A stretch of DNA of 64,000 nucleotides, taken from positions 1 through 64,000 of the forward strand of contig CAUJHR010000016.1 in NCBI GenBank assembly GCA_963205195.1. Direction: 5' to 3'. Below are positions 34,973 to 45,393 of this stretch, one piece after another. How positions within the stretch are numbered: the first letter of the stretch is position 1; every line of letters begins with the position of its first letter. A program made the position numbers and the translations under genes. The stretch comes from Pseudomonadota bacterium (GTDB taxonomy: Bacteria; Pseudomonadota; Alphaproteobacteria; Rickettsiales; SXRF01). The notes under the pieces are model-generated. The model was not told where the DNA came from and did no database searches. It was given only the letters and a program-made list of their open reading frames with translations.

Positions 34973-35099
34973 AACACTCACTCCCTAATCTTGCAGCTTC
35001 TATCTTTTATATATCTCTTTATTTTTTATAGATTTTCTTTGAGATATCTCTTATATTCACAAGCATATATTATCCCAACTACACTAATTTTTCATTAAC

Positions 35100-35126
35100 A
35101 AAAGTTCATAATACTGTGAACTTTTT
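35100..35126 (+). terminator. Hairpin with T-run in a divergent intergenic region
   Basis: Stem AAAAGTTCA (35100-35108) / TGAACTTTT (35117-35125), 8-nt loop, followed on the plus strand by the last T and GTGAC. It looks like an intrinsic terminator, yet no plus-strand gene ends just before it; the neighbours on both sides are transcribed away. It might end a small RNA or act as an attenuator for the gene at 35175. Confidence 0.4.
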
Positions 35127-35174
35127 GTGACACATAGTTAAAACAGGGCAATACATTGAAAGAAAAAGATAATT

Positions 35175-35807
35175 ATGACAGGCGATACAATCACTATAAC
35201 AGTAGCTTACGGTGACGGGATAGGCCCGGAAATAATGGAATCAGCTTTGCTTATACTCCGTGAATCTGGCGCCCTGCTTAGGATAGAGACAGTTGAGATA
35301 GGTAACCGCATCTATAATATGGGGGCTGAATATGGGATACTGCCGTCGGCTTGGGATATGCTGAAACGCAATAAAATCCTACTCAAATCACCTATTATAA
35401 TTCCAGATAACCTTCATTATAAAAATACTAATGAAAAAATATACCAAAAATTTTGCTTAAGCCAAGAAAACCTCACAGTTTATAATACAATAGATCTTGG
35501 CGATGCTGAACTGCTTGGGGCTTGTCAGAATATTTCAGAAGAATTCGCATTATTTGAAGTTCTGCATGACGGCGCGCCGGATATTACCGGAAAGGATATC
35601 GCCAACCCCTGCGCTATCATCCAGGCATCAATACTCATGCTTAAATATATAGGGCAAAATTCCCAGGCATCACTTATAGAAAACGCACTTAAAAAAACTA
35701 TAGGTGATGGCATCCACACTGCCGATATTTATAGCCGCTCACGAAGCAAAAAAAAGGTGGGAACAAAGGAATTTACCGATGAAGTGGTAGCACGGCTGGG
35801 AAGCTAA
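35175..35807 (+). CDS. Internally deleted isocitrate dehydrogenase-like protein
   Basis: 210 aa, against about 480 for the Rickettsia-type NADP isocitrate dehydrogenase it resembles. The N-terminus keeps ITVAYGDGIGPEIMESALLI and LLKSPIIIPDN; after a novel join near residue 90-115 it resumes with the family's C-terminal blocks ALFEVLHDGAPDITGKDIAN and IGDGIHTADIYSR..KVGTKEF. The central part with isocitrate-binding Arg residues, the catalytic Tyr/Lys and metal Asp residues is missing. It should be inactive as IDH; a regulatory or decaying paralogue is likely. The frame is open, so it may still be translated. Confidence 0.75.
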   Translation: MTGDTITITVAYGDGIGPEIMESALLILRESGALLRIETVEIGNRIYNMGAEYGILPSAWDMLKRNKILLKSPIIIPDNLHYKNTNEKIYQKFCLSQENLTVYNTIDLGDAELLGACQNISEEFALFEVLHDGAPDITGKDIANPCAIIQASILMLKYIGQNSQASLIENALKKTIGDGIHTADIYSRSRSKKKVGTKEFTDEVVARLGS

Positions 35808-35880
35808 TACGCGACAAGTTCATAGACAAAAAAGATTATATCCTATATAAAAGCCGCTGCCATAAATCAGCGGAGCGCCC

Positions 35881-36597
35881 ATGAAGCCAGAAGACAACCA
35901 TTTACTTGAAACAATAAAAAGTATCTTCGTTCCCATCCACCCTGCTGGATGGATGTTTATTTCAATTTTTGCGTTTGTAGCATTGCTGATGGCACTTATA
36001 TGGTCTTTCCTCGGCTGGATAGGGCTTATACTTACCGTATGGTGCATTTATTTTTTCCGCAACCCGCCGCGTGTAACCCCTATTCGTGAAGGCTTGGTAA
36101 TAAGCCCTGCAGATGGAATTGTGCAAAGCATTACAAAAGTTATACCGCCTGCCGAACTTGAGCTTGGTGATTTGGAACGCACCCGTATAAGTATTTTCAT
36201 GAATGTATTTAACGTTCATGTGAACCGAATACCGATAAACGGAAGCATAAGCAAACTTCATTATAAGGCCGGAAAATTTTTCAATGCCTCCCTCGATAAA
36301 GCCAGTGCCGAGAACGAGCAGAATCTTATAAAGATAACAACTCCTGAAAATATTGAGATAGGCATAGTTCAGATAGCCGGCCTAGTTGCAAGGCGCATAC
36401 TTTGTGATCTTATAGTTGACCAGCCGGTAAAAACAGGGGAAACTTTTGGTATAATCCGTTTCGGAAGCCGAGTGGATATATATCTCCCGCCCGATACACA
36501 ACCTCTTGCTATCGTAGGTCAAACGGCAATCGGCGGGGAAACAATATTAGCCGACCTGCATAGCAACGAATCTGACCGCGTGGGGACTAAGCGCTAG
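35881..36597 (+). CDS. psd: Phosphatidylserine decarboxylase proenzyme
   Basis: 238 aa, the short Psd type. A membrane anchor lies at about 15-60, followed by ISPADGIVQSI and FMNVFNVHVNRIP; the self-cleavage and pyruvoyl site is the GS in GIIRFGSRVDIYLP. Makes phosphatidylethanolamine. The next gene, pssA, starts 2 bp after its stop and makes its substrate. Confidence 0.95.
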   Translation: MKPEDNHLLETIKSIFVPIHPAGWMFISIFAFVALLMALIWSFLGWIGLILTVWCIYFFRNPPRVTPIREGLVISPADGIVQSITKVIPPAELELGDLERTRISIFMNVFNVHVNRIPINGSISKLHYKAGKFFNASLDKASAENEQNLIKITTPENIEIGIVQIAGLVARRILCDLIVDQPVKTGETFGIIRFGSRVDIYLPPDTQPLAIVGQTAIGGETILADLHSNESDRVGTKR

Positions 36598-36599
36598 CC

Positions 36600-37400
36600 A
36601 TGCAGCATAACCGCCGCCGCGAAGAAAGGATAAGACGCCGACTGCGCCGCGGCGAACAGCCTATTTCGCGCCTTTTTCCAAACATGATAACTATCTCAGG
36701 CATGTGCTGCGGCTTGTCGGCGATACGTTTTGCTATGGCAGGGCGCTTTGAAATAGCGGTTGCGTTTATTCTCGCCGCCGCAATCATAGACGGCATGGAT
36801 GGCCGTGTAGCAAGAATGCTTGGAGCAACCAGCAATTTTGGCGCACAACTAGATTCTCTTTCTGATTTCGTATGTTTTGGTGTTGCCCCGGTTCTGGTTT
36901 TATATATGTGGCAGATGCAGGCGATAAAAGGTTTTGGCTGGGCAGTAGTTCTTTTTTTCTCGGTCTGCACGGCCCTTCGCCTTGCACGTTTCAACACAGG
37001 ATTGTTTGATGACAATATCCAACCTTGGGAAAAACAGTTTTTTACCGGCGTCCCCTCGCCTGCTGGCGGGCTTTTATGCCTGCTTCCCCTTATGATAAGC
37101 CTGGTAAGCGATGGTGAATATATAATCTCTGTTTATATTACATTAATACATGCTGTCATAGTTGGCGGGCTTATGGCCAGTCGCATACCTACATTTTCTG
37201 GCAAGAATATCCGTATAAAACATTCCATGATTCCCCAATTTATGATTTTTTGTACCATAATGCTGGTATTATTTGTTATTGAACCATGGGGATTTATCCT
37301 TGGCCTTGGATTTGCTTACTTAATTTCGATAGTTTTCAGCATACAAAAATATAATAAGCTAAAAAAAGCCAGTTTATCCATGCCTGATCTTCATGGCTAG
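36600..37400 (+). CDS. pssA: CDP-diacylglycerol-serine O-phosphatidyltransferase
   Basis: 266 aa polytopic enzyme with the CDP-alcohol phosphotransferase motif DGMDGRVARMLGATSNFGAQ followed by LDSLSD, and a basic N-terminus (RRREERIRRRLRRGE). Produces phosphatidylserine for Psd. Its 3' end overlaps the convergent SemiSWEET gene by 27 bp. Confidence 0.95.
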   Translation: MQHNRRREERIRRRLRRGEQPISRLFPNMITISGMCCGLSAIRFAMAGRFEIAVAFILAAAIIDGMDGRVARMLGATSNFGAQLDSLSDFVCFGVAPVLVLYMWQMQAIKGFGWAVVLFFSVCTALRLARFNTGLFDDNIQPWEKQFFTGVPSPAGGLLCLLPLMISLVSDGEYIISVYITLIHAVIVGGLMASRIPTFSGKNIRIKHSMIPQFMIFCTIMLVLFVIEPWGFILGLGFAYLISIVFSIQKYNKLKKASLSMPDLHG

Positions 37401-37625
37401 TATAAAGAGGGCTAACACAAGCGTTACAGCATTTGCTATTATAACCGAGGGGCTTTCTATCATAATTCCATAAACCAGCCACGCGGCTATCCCGCTGGAA
37501 ATCAATATATACATGCCAAGTGACAGGCCTTTCGTATTTTTCTCGCGATACGCTTTGATAGATTGCGGAATATAAGCAGCAGTGGTAAGAATAGCGGCAA
37601 TTCCGCCAATTATTTCAGGATTCAT
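37374..37625 (-). CDS. SemiSWEET (PQ-loop) transporter
   Basis: 83 aa with three transmembrane helices and the PQ-loop motif in AAYIPQSIKAYREKNTKG at the first helix-loop. SemiSWEETs act as dimers and move sugars in bacteria; the substrate is unknown here. Confidence 0.9.
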   Translation of the reverse strand: MNPEIIGGIAAILTTAAYIPQSIKAYREKNTKGLSLGMYILISSGIAAWLVYGIMIESPSVIIANAVTLVLALFILAMKIRHG

Positions 37626-37699
37626 AAGAGGTTCCGGTTGACAAGTTCAATCTATCTCTTAAACAATTTATAAATAATTACAATGAGCTATTACAAATT

Positions 37700-38842
37700 A
37701 TGACAAGATCGCTTCTTCCTTCCGGCTGCTATGATTTGCTTCCCCCTTATGCCCGCCAGGAATCAGAATTATCGCATAGCTTGCTTTCAGTGTTTGAAAG
37801 CTTCGGCTATGAACAGGTATCGCCTCCTCTTTTAGAATATAGCGAAAACCTCCTTGCCGGGCGCGGTGGCTCCCTAAGCTCACAAATATTCAGGGTGATG
37901 GACCCGGTAGCGCATAAGGTAATGGGAATCCGCGCAGATATTACACTGCAAATTGCCCGGATCGCTATGAACCGATTAAACAACGAGCCTCGCCCATTGC
38001 GCCTGTGCTATAATGGGCTGATACTTAGGATGCAAGGTGAACAACTTAAAAGTGACCGCCAGCTCCACCAGGCAGGAATAGAGCTTATAGGTGTTGCAAC
38101 TGCTGAGGCTGATGCAGAAATAATTTTAGTTGCTGTAGAAGCTTTGAAAAAAACCGGAATTACCAAATTATCGATAGATTTAAACCTGCCGGGAATAGTA
38201 GGCTCCCTTCTTGCCGCTGAAAAATTTGAAGAAGCAGAACTTCAAACCCTTTTAAAGGCAATTGCACATAAAGACTCTTCAACTATAAGAAATTTTTCAT
38301 TCAGCTACCGCGATACCCTTATAGGGCTTCTTCAAAGTTCTGGAAACGCGGAAGATACACTCTCAGCAATAGAACGCCTGGATCTTCCTGACAGCGCACG
38401 CAGGCAATGTGCCGACTTACGGCAAGTGGTCACTATCCTGCGTAAGCGTAATAATCAGGACTGGGTAATAACAATTGACGCAACAGAGAGCCGCGGTGCT
38501 GGCTACCATTCCGGCATCGGGTTCTCTATTTTTGTCCCCGGGGTTGCCTGTGAAGTCGGACGCGGCGGACGCTACAAAATACAAGGAGAATCATCACGTT
38601 ACGATACCGAAGCAACCGGCTTTACCTTATATGTGGAAACATTACTGGATATTATCCCGCAAGCAAAACGAGGTAAGCGTATATTGATAAGTGAAGGCAT
38701 CAATAATACCGAGGTAGAAAAACTTCGCGAACAGAGCTATGTAATAATATATGCGCTGGCAGAATATGGAAAGAACGAAGCAGAGGCCAGGCGCCTTGGC
38801 TGCGGCTATATCTATAAAGATAATAAAATAATCGAACTATAA
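37700..38842 (+). CDS. hisZ: ATP phosphoribosyltransferase regulatory subunit
   Basis: 380 aa HisRS-like protein without the anticodon-binding domain: LLPSGCYDLLPPYARQE, RADITLQIARIA, RLCYNGLILR, LHQAGIELIG and TGFTLYVETLL. HisZ partners with the short HisG, which must be encoded elsewhere. It is 18 bp before purA, an arrangement common in alphaproteobacteria. Confidence 0.92.
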   Translation: MTRSLLPSGCYDLLPPYARQESELSHSLLSVFESFGYEQVSPPLLEYSENLLAGRGGSLSSQIFRVMDPVAHKVMGIRADITLQIARIAMNRLNNEPRPLRLCYNGLILRMQGEQLKSDRQLHQAGIELIGVATAEADAEIILVAVEALKKTGITKLSIDLNLPGIVGSLLAAEKFEEAELQTLLKAIAHKDSSTIRNFSFSYRDTLIGLLQSSGNAEDTLSAIERLDLPDSARRQCADLRQVVTILRKRNNQDWVITIDATESRGAGYHSGIGFSIFVPGVACEVGRGGRYKIQGESSRYDTEATGFTLYVETLLDIIPQAKRGKRILISEGINNTEVEKLREQSYVIIYALAEYGKNEAEARRLGCGYIYKDNKIIEL

Positions 38843-38860
38843 AGCAGAGTTGGAAATAAA

Positions 38861-40153
38861 ATGGCAAATGTAGTTGTAATGGGTTCCCAGTGGGGCGATG
38901 AAGGCAAAGGCAAGGTAGTAGACTGGCTTTCAGAACGCGCTGATGTGGTGGTGCGTTTCCAGGGCGGGCATAATGCCGGGCATACCCTGGTAGTTGATGG
39001 AGTAACCTATAAACTCTCACTGCTTCCATCCGGTATCGTACGCCCCGGCAAGCTCTCCATAATCGGAAATGGCGTAGTGATAGATCCTTTTGCTCTATTT
39101 TCAGAAATTGAAAAAATTTCTAAACTTGGGGTTAGCATAACACCCGATAATTTAAAGATCGCCGAGAATGCACCGCTGATACTTCCCATCCACCAGAATG
39201 TTGACCAGCATGCAGAAACCAGCCGTGGCAAGGGCAAGATCGGCACTACCGGGCGTGGCATTGGTCCCGCTTACGAAGATAAAGTCGCCCGCCGCGCCAT
39301 CCGCGTATGTGACCTTGCCGACGCCGATGTACTGCGCGAAAAAGTCGAGAATCTGCTTACCTATCATAACGCGCTGCTTAAAGCCAATGGCGGGCAACCA
39401 ATGAAATTAGAAGATGTGCTGAACCCTCTCCTCGAAATAGCACCAAAACTCCTGCCTTATGCCATGCCGGTATGGATGCTGCTGCATCAGTTGCGGCGCG
39501 ATGGTAAACGTATTTTGTTTGAAGGAGCGCAAGGAGCTCTGCTTGATGTTGACCACGGCACCTACCCTTATGTAACCTCATCAAACACTCTTGCTGGAAC
39601 TGCCACAATCGGCTCTGGCGTTGGCATAAATGCAATAGGTTATGTTCTGGGCATCACCAAGGCATACACCACCCGCGTTGGTTCCGGTCCATTCCCAAGT
39701 GAACTTCACGACGAGATCGGGCAAACACTGGGGCGAGTCGGCAATGAATTTGGTACCGTAACAGGAAGGCCGCGCCGCTGTGGTTGGTTTGATGCAACGC
39801 TTGTGCGCCAGACAGCGCGTATTGGCGGCATAACCGGCATAGCCCTCACCAAGCTTGATGTGCTGGATGGTTTTGAAACCATAAAAATATGTATCGGCTA
39901 TACACACAACGGCAAGCTGTATGATTACCTTCCTGCATCTAGCAAAATACAAGCTGAAATCCAGCCTGTATACGAAGAAATGCCCGGTTGGAGCGAGAGC
40001 ACCCACGGCAAGCAAAGCTGGGCAGAGCTTCCTGCCCAGGCAATAAAATATATCCGCCGCATTGAAGAGTTAATAGAATGCCCGGTGGCACTACTTTCAA
40101 CAAGCCCTAAACGCGAAGATACCATCTTGGTAAAAGACCCGTTCTTGGATTAG
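38861..40153 (+). CDS. purA: Adenylosuccinate synthetase
   Basis: 430 aa, full length. [18 protein letters not shown] (P-loop-like with catalytic Asp), [25 protein letters not shown] and [11 protein letters not shown] are canonical. It commits IMP to AMP synthesis using GTP and aspartate. The stop is 1 bp before the hydrolase start. Confidence 0.97.
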   Translation: MANVVVMGSQWGDEGKGKVVDWLSERADVVVRFQGGHNAGHTLVVDGVTYKLSLLPSGIVRPGKLSIIGNGVVIDPFALFSEIEKISKLGVSITPDNLKIAENAPLILPIHQNVDQHAETSRGKGKIGTTGRGIGPAYEDKVARRAIRVCDLADADVLREKVENLLTYHNALLKANGGQPMKLEDVLNPLLEIAPKLLPYAMPVWMLLHQLRRDGKRILFEGAQGALLDVDHGTYPYVTSSNTLAGTATIGSGVGINAIGYVLGITKAYTTRVGSGPFPSELHDEIGQTLGRVGNEFGTVTGRPRRCGWFDATLVRQTARIGGITGIALTKLDVLDGFETIKICIGYTHNGKLYDYLPASSKIQAEIQPVYEEMPGWSESTHGKQSWAELPAQAIKYIRRIEELIECPVALLSTSPKREDTILVKDPFLD

Positions 40154-40154
40154 C

Positions 40155-40967
40155 ATGAAATTAAAAACCGCATTTAAAATAATCATAGTAGCTTATGTCA
40201 TTATCTGCGTAGCTATGTTTGGCTATCAGCGCAAGCTTATGTATTTGCCTTATGTTGGCATCGAAGCACCCGGAAATTATGGACTCGTTGATTTTACAAG
40301 CCTTGCCATCTCTACCTCCGATAATATCAAGATACAGGCATGGTATCACGAGGCAAGGACCGGTTATCCAACCATCATATATTTTCATGGCAATGCTGGT
40401 AACATGTCGCACCGCGCACAGTATTTCAGCTTGCTGCGTGATGCTGGTTTTGGGGTGCTGGGAATTGATTATCGCGGTTATGGCGCAAGCGAAGGAACCC
40501 CGTCGGAAGAAGGATTTTATAAAGACGGGCGTGCAGCCGTTGATTACGCGCAAAAGGAGCTGGCATTACCAGCAAATAAAATAATAATCTATGGGGAATC
40601 TATAGGCACTGGTGTTGCTGTGCAAATGGCAACAGAATATAAACTTGCCGCACTTATTTTGCAGTCCCCATTTATGTCGATGACATCAGCGGCATCATAC
40701 CATTACCCATGGCTTCCGGTGCCGCTGCTTCTTAGGGATCATTTTGATTCGGCAAGTAAAATAGCAAATGTACACACACCACTTTTATTATTCCATGGCG
40801 AAAGTGACGGTGTAGTACCCATAAGTGATGGAAAAACATTGCTAACCCTTGCTAATGAGCCGAAACAGGCCGTGTATTTCCCTGAAACAGGGCATAATAA
40901 TTTTGATTTAAAATCTTTGGTACATTCTGTTTTAAAATTCGCAGAACTTCGAAAGTTAGTCGACTAA
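40155..40967 (+). CDS. Alpha/beta hydrolase, BEM46-like, membrane-anchored
   Basis: 270 aa. An N-terminal helix (FKIIIVAYVIICVAMFGY) anchors it. The hydrolase core has YFHGNAGNMSHR (oxyanion), IYGESIGTG with the nucleophilic Ser, an Asp in FHGESDGVVP and the His in PETGHNNF. Substrate unknown. Follows purA directly and overlaps convergent hemC by 4 bp. Confidence 0.88.
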   Translation: MKLKTAFKIIIVAYVIICVAMFGYQRKLMYLPYVGIEAPGNYGLVDFTSLAISTSDNIKIQAWYHEARTGYPTIIYFHGNAGNMSHRAQYFSLLRDAGFGVLGIDYRGYGASEGTPSEEGFYKDGRAAVDYAQKELALPANKIIIYGESIGTGVAVQMATEYKLAALILQSPFMSMTSAASYHYPWLPVPLLLRDHFDSASKIANVHTPLLLFHGESDGVVPISDGKTLLTLANEPKQAVYFPETGHNNFDLKSLVHSVLKFAELRKLVD

Positions 40968-41881
40968 CTTTTACCCTTTTTAATTATATTACCTACTTCT
41001 ACACCTATATAATTAGAATCTTTTACATCGCCGCGAAGTTCTGCCTGTTTATAGCTACTTCCATCAGGCTCAGCTATCAATCCGCGCATATATATATTTC
41101 CCTTTTCAATTTGCGCGTAACCAGAGATTGGTGTGCGGCATGAACCATCAAGAACCCGCAAAAAAGCACGCTCGCAATTAACAGCAATCATTGTATCTGT
41201 ATCAGCAAGAGGCTTAAGCAGCTCGCATATCCTTATATCATCTTCGCGGCATTCAATGCCAATAGCGCCTTGTGCAATTGCAGGAAGGAATTCTTCAACT
41301 TCCAAAACCGCGCCATCAATATTATCCAAAGCTAACCGTTTAAGCCCTGCTTTTGCAAGCATAGTTGCCTGTGCTTCTCCATGAGATAGTTTATCAAGAC
41401 GTGTCTGTACATTACCGCGAAACGGCACGATCTGCACATCAGGCCTGCTTATTTTCACCTGTGCTGCGCGACGCAGCGAAGATGTGCCAAACACAGCTCC
41501 TTGCGGCAGGTCGGCCAAACCTTTAATCCCTTTTCCTATAAGCATATCACGCGGGTCTTCGCGTTTAAGCATGGCACCGATTATAAGGCCCTGCGGCAGT
41601 ATTGTCGGCATATCCTTCATGGAATGTACCGCGATATCCAAAGCACCATCTAACAGCCCGTCTTCAATTTCTTTGGTAAATAACCCCTTCCCGCCTATTT
41701 CAGTTAGTGGCTGGCTTACAAATTTATCTCCACTGGTAACTATATGGATTATCTCAACAGTAATATCCTTATGCGCCGCCAGCAGCAGATCACGCACTTG
41801 CCCAGCCTGAACCAGGGCCAGAGGGCTTTTCCTTGTTCCAAGCTTTATGTTGATGGATTTTTGGTCTTTAATCATAAGCAA
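40964..41881 (-). CDS. hemC: Porphobilinogen deaminase (hydroxymethylbilane synthase)
   Basis: 305 aa. KLGTRKSPLALVQAGQV at the start, VHSMKDMPT, FGTSSLRRAAQ, PFRGNVQTRLDKL and the dipyrromethane-binding Cys in VLDGSCRTPISGYA. Makes the linear tetrapyrrole for haem. No hemD follows; the next gene in this direction is absent, so it appears to be solitary. Confidence 0.96.
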   Translation of the reverse strand: MLMIKDQKSINIKLGTRKSPLALVQAGQVRDLLLAAHKDITVEIIHIVTSGDKFVSQPLTEIGGKGLFTKEIEDGLLDGALDIAVHSMKDMPTILPQGLIIGAMLKREDPRDMLIGKGIKGLADLPQGAVFGTSSLRRAAQVKISRPDVQIVPFRGNVQTRLDKLSHGEAQATMLAKAGLKRLALDNIDGAVLEVEEFLPAIAQGAIGIECREDDIRICELLKPLADTDTMIAVNCERAFLRVLDGSCRTPISGYAQIEKGNIYMRGLIAEPDGSSYKQAELRGDVKDSNYIGVEVGNIIKKGKS

Positions 41882-41923
41882 AACTTAATAATTTGTAATT
41901 AAAACTTTTTAGCACTATACACA

Positions 41924-41951
41924 CATGACCCATGACTAACAACCCATGACT
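41924..41951 (+). repeat. Heptamer array (CATGACY units)
   Basis: Four consecutive 7-nt units CATGACC, CATGACT, AACAACC, CATGACT lie directly upstream of tsaD (start 41954). Same 7-nt periodicity as the arrays at 8602, 9008, 54304 and 54405 but a different unit. Confidence 0.65.
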
Positions 41952-41953
41952 TT

Positions 41954-42982
41954 ATGCTAATACTAGGTATAGAAACCAGCTGCGACGAAACCGCTGCAGC
42001 AGTAATATCATCTGACAAAAAGATACTGTCCAACATCATATGGTCGCAGACCGAACACGCTGCTTATGGAGGTGTTGTACCTGAGATAGCTGCCCGTGCC
42101 CATATGGAATATATAGAACCAGTGATTACTAAAGCCCTTTTGGAAGCTGGCATAACCCTTTCCCAAATTGATGCGGTAGCGGCAACGGCAGGTCCGGGGC
42201 TTATCGGCGGGGTGATTGTGGGGGTAATGACGGCAAAAGCAATTGCCAGTGTTCAAAAAAAGCCATTTATCGCCGTAAACCATCTGGAAGGCCATGCGCT
42301 CACTGTTCGGCTGACTTCAGACATTGGGTTCCCTTATCTGCTATTACTCGCATCGGGCGGGCATTGCCAGTTTCTGGTTGTGGAAGGAGTTGGTAAATAT
42401 AAAAAGCTTGGCGGTACGCTTGACGATGCTCTGGGTGAAGTTTTTGACAAAACAGCAAAGATGCTGGGGTTAGGTTATCCCGGTGGTCCGGCTGTTGAAC
42501 AGCTTGCAAAAAAAGGGGATCCTTCTGCCTATAGTTTTCCACTGCCATTGCGCGGGCGCGATGGCTGCGATCTTTCCTTCTCAGGTCTAAAAACGGCTGT
42601 ACGCCTGAAAGCCGAAGAAATCAGGGACGAAAATGGAGGCATATTAAGCGAACAGGCAAAAGCTGATATTTGCGCCTCATTTCAATACACTGCGACAGCA
42701 AGCGTCATCAATAGGGCACAATGGGCAATCGCCGAGTTTAAAAAACTGCATCCGCACGGTAAATATTTTGTACTAGCTGGCGGAGTTGCCGCTAACGAAT
42801 ATATACGCAGCAATTTGCTTGAAGTACTTGCAAGAAACAATCTGGAGCTAGTTGCACCGCCACTTAAATTATGCACCGATAATGCAGCTATGATAGCATG
42901 GGCAGGAATCGAACGCTTAGAACTCGGTCTTATTGACGGGCTGGATTTCGAACCCCGCGCCCGTTGGCCACTTTCAGTTTAA
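41954..42982 (+). CDS. tsaD: tRNA N6-adenosine threonylcarbamoyltransferase TsaD
   Basis: 342 aa ASKHA protein: [15 protein letters not shown] at the start, the metal-binding HLEGHA motif, [10 protein letters not shown], and [24 protein letters not shown] near the end. Transfers threonylcarbamoyl to A37 with TsaB (14090-14686) and TsaE. Convergent 4-bp overlap with the ModA-like gene. Confidence 0.97.
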   Translation: MLILGIETSCDETAAAVISSDKKILSNIIWSQTEHAAYGGVVPEIAARAHMEYIEPVITKALLEAGITLSQIDAVAATAGPGLIGGVIVGVMTAKAIASVQKKPFIAVNHLEGHALTVRLTSDIGFPYLLLLASGGHCQFLVVEGVGKYKKLGGTLDDALGEVFDKTAKMLGLGYPGGPAVEQLAKKGDPSAYSFPLPLRGRDGCDLSFSGLKTAVRLKAEEIRDENGGILSEQAKADICASFQYTATASVINRAQWAIAEFKKLHPHGKYFVLAGGVAANEYIRSNLLEVLARNNLELVAPPLKLCTDNAAMIAWAGIERLELGLIDGLDFEPRARWPLSV

Positions 42983-43755
42983 TCTACTATCAGTCCATAA
43001 CTGCTTAAAATCTTACGCACCTCATTGGATTTAAGATATTCAAGGAAATTTCGTGCCTCATCCATATTATCACTGGCAATTACTACAGCCTGGTAAATAA
43101 TAGGCTTATGTGAAGCTTCGGGTAATATATCTATAACCTTTATATCATTGCGTGCAATAACAGAACTGTAAAAACAAACCCCATATGAATTCTGGGCTGA
43201 AACCATATCCAGCATTTCATCGATTCGTTTTACGTATAAAGTATATGCTTCAAGGTCTTCAGCGGCACCAAGGTTACGAAGGGCCTCTTTGGAATAAACG
43301 CCCTCCATTAAAGACTCCGGGTTTCCTAGAATAAATACAGGTTCGCCGCGCGCGGCGTTAATGATCGCAACAGTTGGGAAGCGCCCTGCCCCCATCGATA
43401 CCACAGCAGTATCAGAAGGTCCGATTAGTGCCAGCCTGTCTTTTGCTATTCTTGTTTGCGAATGTATGTCTACAAGCCCCTGCAATTTCAGCTCATCAAT
43501 CCATTCTCCTTTGGAGGTTATAAGTATATCCGCAGACGCTCCCTCACTTATCTGGTCCTGCTGGATTTTTTGCGGGGCAAATGAAGTATTTACAGTTGCC
43601 CTTTTCTCACGCGAATAGTTACGGGCAATTTCTGAAACCACCATACCAAGGCTGTGATCTGCCATAACTGTTACGGTAGGCAACGTAGGCTCTGAGGCAT
43701 ATGATGCAAAGCCCCAGAAAAACAATATTGCAAATATGCTATTAATTCTTCGCAT
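42979..43755 (-). CDS. ModA-like periplasmic binding protein
   Basis: About 258 aa from ATG 43755, which overlaps the hflX end by 14 bp. Signal peptide [20 protein letters not shown]. The mature part has the molybdate-binding ModA pattern: [35 protein letters not shown], and C-terminal [20 protein letters not shown]. No modB or modC lies nearby, so ligand and transport role are open. Convergent with tsaD. Confidence 0.83.
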   Translation of the reverse strand: MRRINSIFAILFFWGFASYASEPTLPTVTVMADHSLGMVVSEIARNYSREKRATVNTSFAPQKIQQDQISEGASADILITSKGEWIDELKLQGLVDIHSQTRIAKDRLALIGPSDTAVVSMGAGRFPTVAIINAARGEPVFILGNPESLMEGVYSKEALRNLGAAEDLEAYTLYVKRIDEMLDMVSAQNSYGVCFYSSVIARNDIKVIDILPEASHKPIIYQAVVIASDNMDEARNFLEYLKSNEVRKILSSYGLIVD

Positions 43756-45058
43756 TAATATGCTCAAAACGTCTGATATTATCTTCTGATAGCTGTACAT
43801 TCACTATCATCATTTCATCATCTAATTCCTGCGATGTTACTTTACCGTGCGAATGAAGCCATGCAAGCGATTTACCATCATGGACAGAAATATTATAGGT
43901 AACATTTTTGAAAAACAGCTTACCTATTTCAGCTTCTATAGCCAAAAGTAAAGTATCCAATCCTTCACCTGTAATTGCTGATATATATATTTTCCTACCA
44001 TCATCCACAAAACTGTGCGGTGCTTCCAGCCTGTCTACCTTATTGCATACCTCAATTAAATTTTCCGGCAGGCTTTCCCTACGCATAAGGCTTTTAAGAA
44101 CATCTTCCACATCGTGTTTCTGCGCTATTGTATCAACATGCGAAATATCGCGTACATGCAGCAGTATATCAGCCTCCAGCACATCTTCCAGAGTTGCCCG
44201 GAAAGCTGCTACAAGCTCAGTCGGAAGGTCAGAAACGAATCCTACCGTGTCAGATAAAATCGCCTTGCCGCCGGAAGGGAGCTTGAGCGCTCTCATGGTC
44301 GGGTCGAGCGTTGCAAAAAGCTTATCCATTGAAAGAACATTCGCGCCAGTAAGCTTATTGAATAAGGTTGATTTCCCCGCATTAGTATAACCAACCAGCG
44401 CAACCACCGGGAAAGGCACTTCACGGCGGTTTTTGCGGTGTAATTCGCGTGTGCGCTTTACTTGTTCAAGCTGCTTTTTAAGCTTGGCTATCTCATCTCG
44501 TATAAGCCGCCTATCGATCTCGATCTGTGATTCACCGGGACCGCCAAGAAAACCAAAACCACCGCGCTGGCGTTCCAAATGTGTCCATGAACGCACAAGG
44601 CGGCTTTTCTGGTAATTAAGGGCTGCGAGCTCTACTTGCAGTTTACCTTCATGGGTGCGTGCCCGCGCCCCGAAAATTTCCAGTATCAATGCAGTGCGGT
44701 CTATTACCTTAACATTCCATTGTTTTTCAAGGTTACGCTGCTGTATAGGGCTTACATGGGTATTTATAATAACCAGGCCAGCCCCACTATGGCGGATATA
44801 GGCTTTAAGCTCTTCAACCTTCCCACTTCCAAACAAAGTTGCCGGTTTAGGCGCAGCAAGATTTACTATAGCCGTCTCTGCAATTTCCAGGTCTATCGCA
44901 TGGGCCAGCCCAACTGCCTCTTCAAGACAGGCATCTGTAGAGCGCTCATTTATTCCTGGTTTTTTTTTGAAATGCGGATGGATTATAAAAACGCGGCCAG
45001 TATCAACCACGCCATAATCCTGCTTGTCATCATCTTCTGGATCAAATGGCGCTTTCAC
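43742..45058 (-). CDS. hflX: GTPase HflX
   Basis: 438 aa. The N-terminal HflX domain (ETAIVNLAAPKPATLFGSGK) is followed by a coiled coil with GGPGESQIEIDRRLI and the G domain: P-loop GYTNAGKSTLFNKLTG, DTVGFVSDLP and CNKVDRLEAP. Splits or rescues stalled ribosomes. It lies 6 bp after hfq, the usual hfq-hflX pair. Confidence 0.96.
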   Translation of the reverse strand: MKAPFDPEDDDKQDYGVVDTGRVFIIHPHFKKKPGINERSTDACLEEAVGLAHAIDLEIAETAIVNLAAPKPATLFGSGKVEELKAYIRHSGAGLVIINTHVSPIQQRNLEKQWNVKVIDRTALILEIFGARARTHEGKLQVELAALNYQKSRLVRSWTHLERQRGGFGFLGGPGESQIEIDRRLIRDEIAKLKKQLEQVKRTRELHRKNRREVPFPVVALVGYTNAGKSTLFNKLTGANVLSMDKLFATLDPTMRALKLPSGGKAILSDTVGFVSDLPTELVAAFRATLEDVLEADILLHVRDISHVDTIAQKHDVEDVLKSLMRRESLPENLIEVCNKVDRLEAPHSFVDDGRKIYISAITGEGLDTLLLAIEAEIGKLFFKNVTYNISVHDGKSLAWLHSHGKVTSQELDDEMMIVNVQLSEDNIRRFEHINAKN

Positions 45059-45064
45059 GGATAT

Positions 45065-45322
45065 TTAAACTGCCTGGGCTGATTCCAGGCTGTCTTCTTC
45101 GTGCAGCACCACCTCTCCTGATGGAACAATCGTAGCAACAGTGTGCTTATAAACCAGTTGCAATTGTGGGCCACGGCGCAGAAGTATAGAAAAATTATCA
45201 AAAGCAGTGATATTGCCCTGAAGTTTTACACCATTGGAAAGGAAAACCGTAACCGGTATACGCTTTTTACGGAGCGTATTAAGGAAAACATCCTGTATAT
45301 TCTGTGATTTTTCTGCAGCCAT
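45065..45322 (-). CDS. hfq: RNA chaperone Hfq
   Basis: 85 aa Sm-like protein: [19 protein letters not shown] (Sm1) and the [11 protein letters not shown]m2 signature (here [10 protein letters not shown]). It mediates pairing of small RNAs with mRNA. Complete, with a short acidic tail. Confidence 0.97.
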   Translation of the reverse strand: MAAEKSQNIQDVFLNTLRKKRIPVTVFLSNGVKLQGNITAFDNFSILLRRGPQLQLVYKHTVATIVPSGEVVLHEEDSLESAQAV

Positions 45323-45393
45323 TTAAACTACCCCTTTTTATTATTATATTTTTTTACAATAGGCTTGCATTCAAGGCTATCAGAAGCTGTCTT

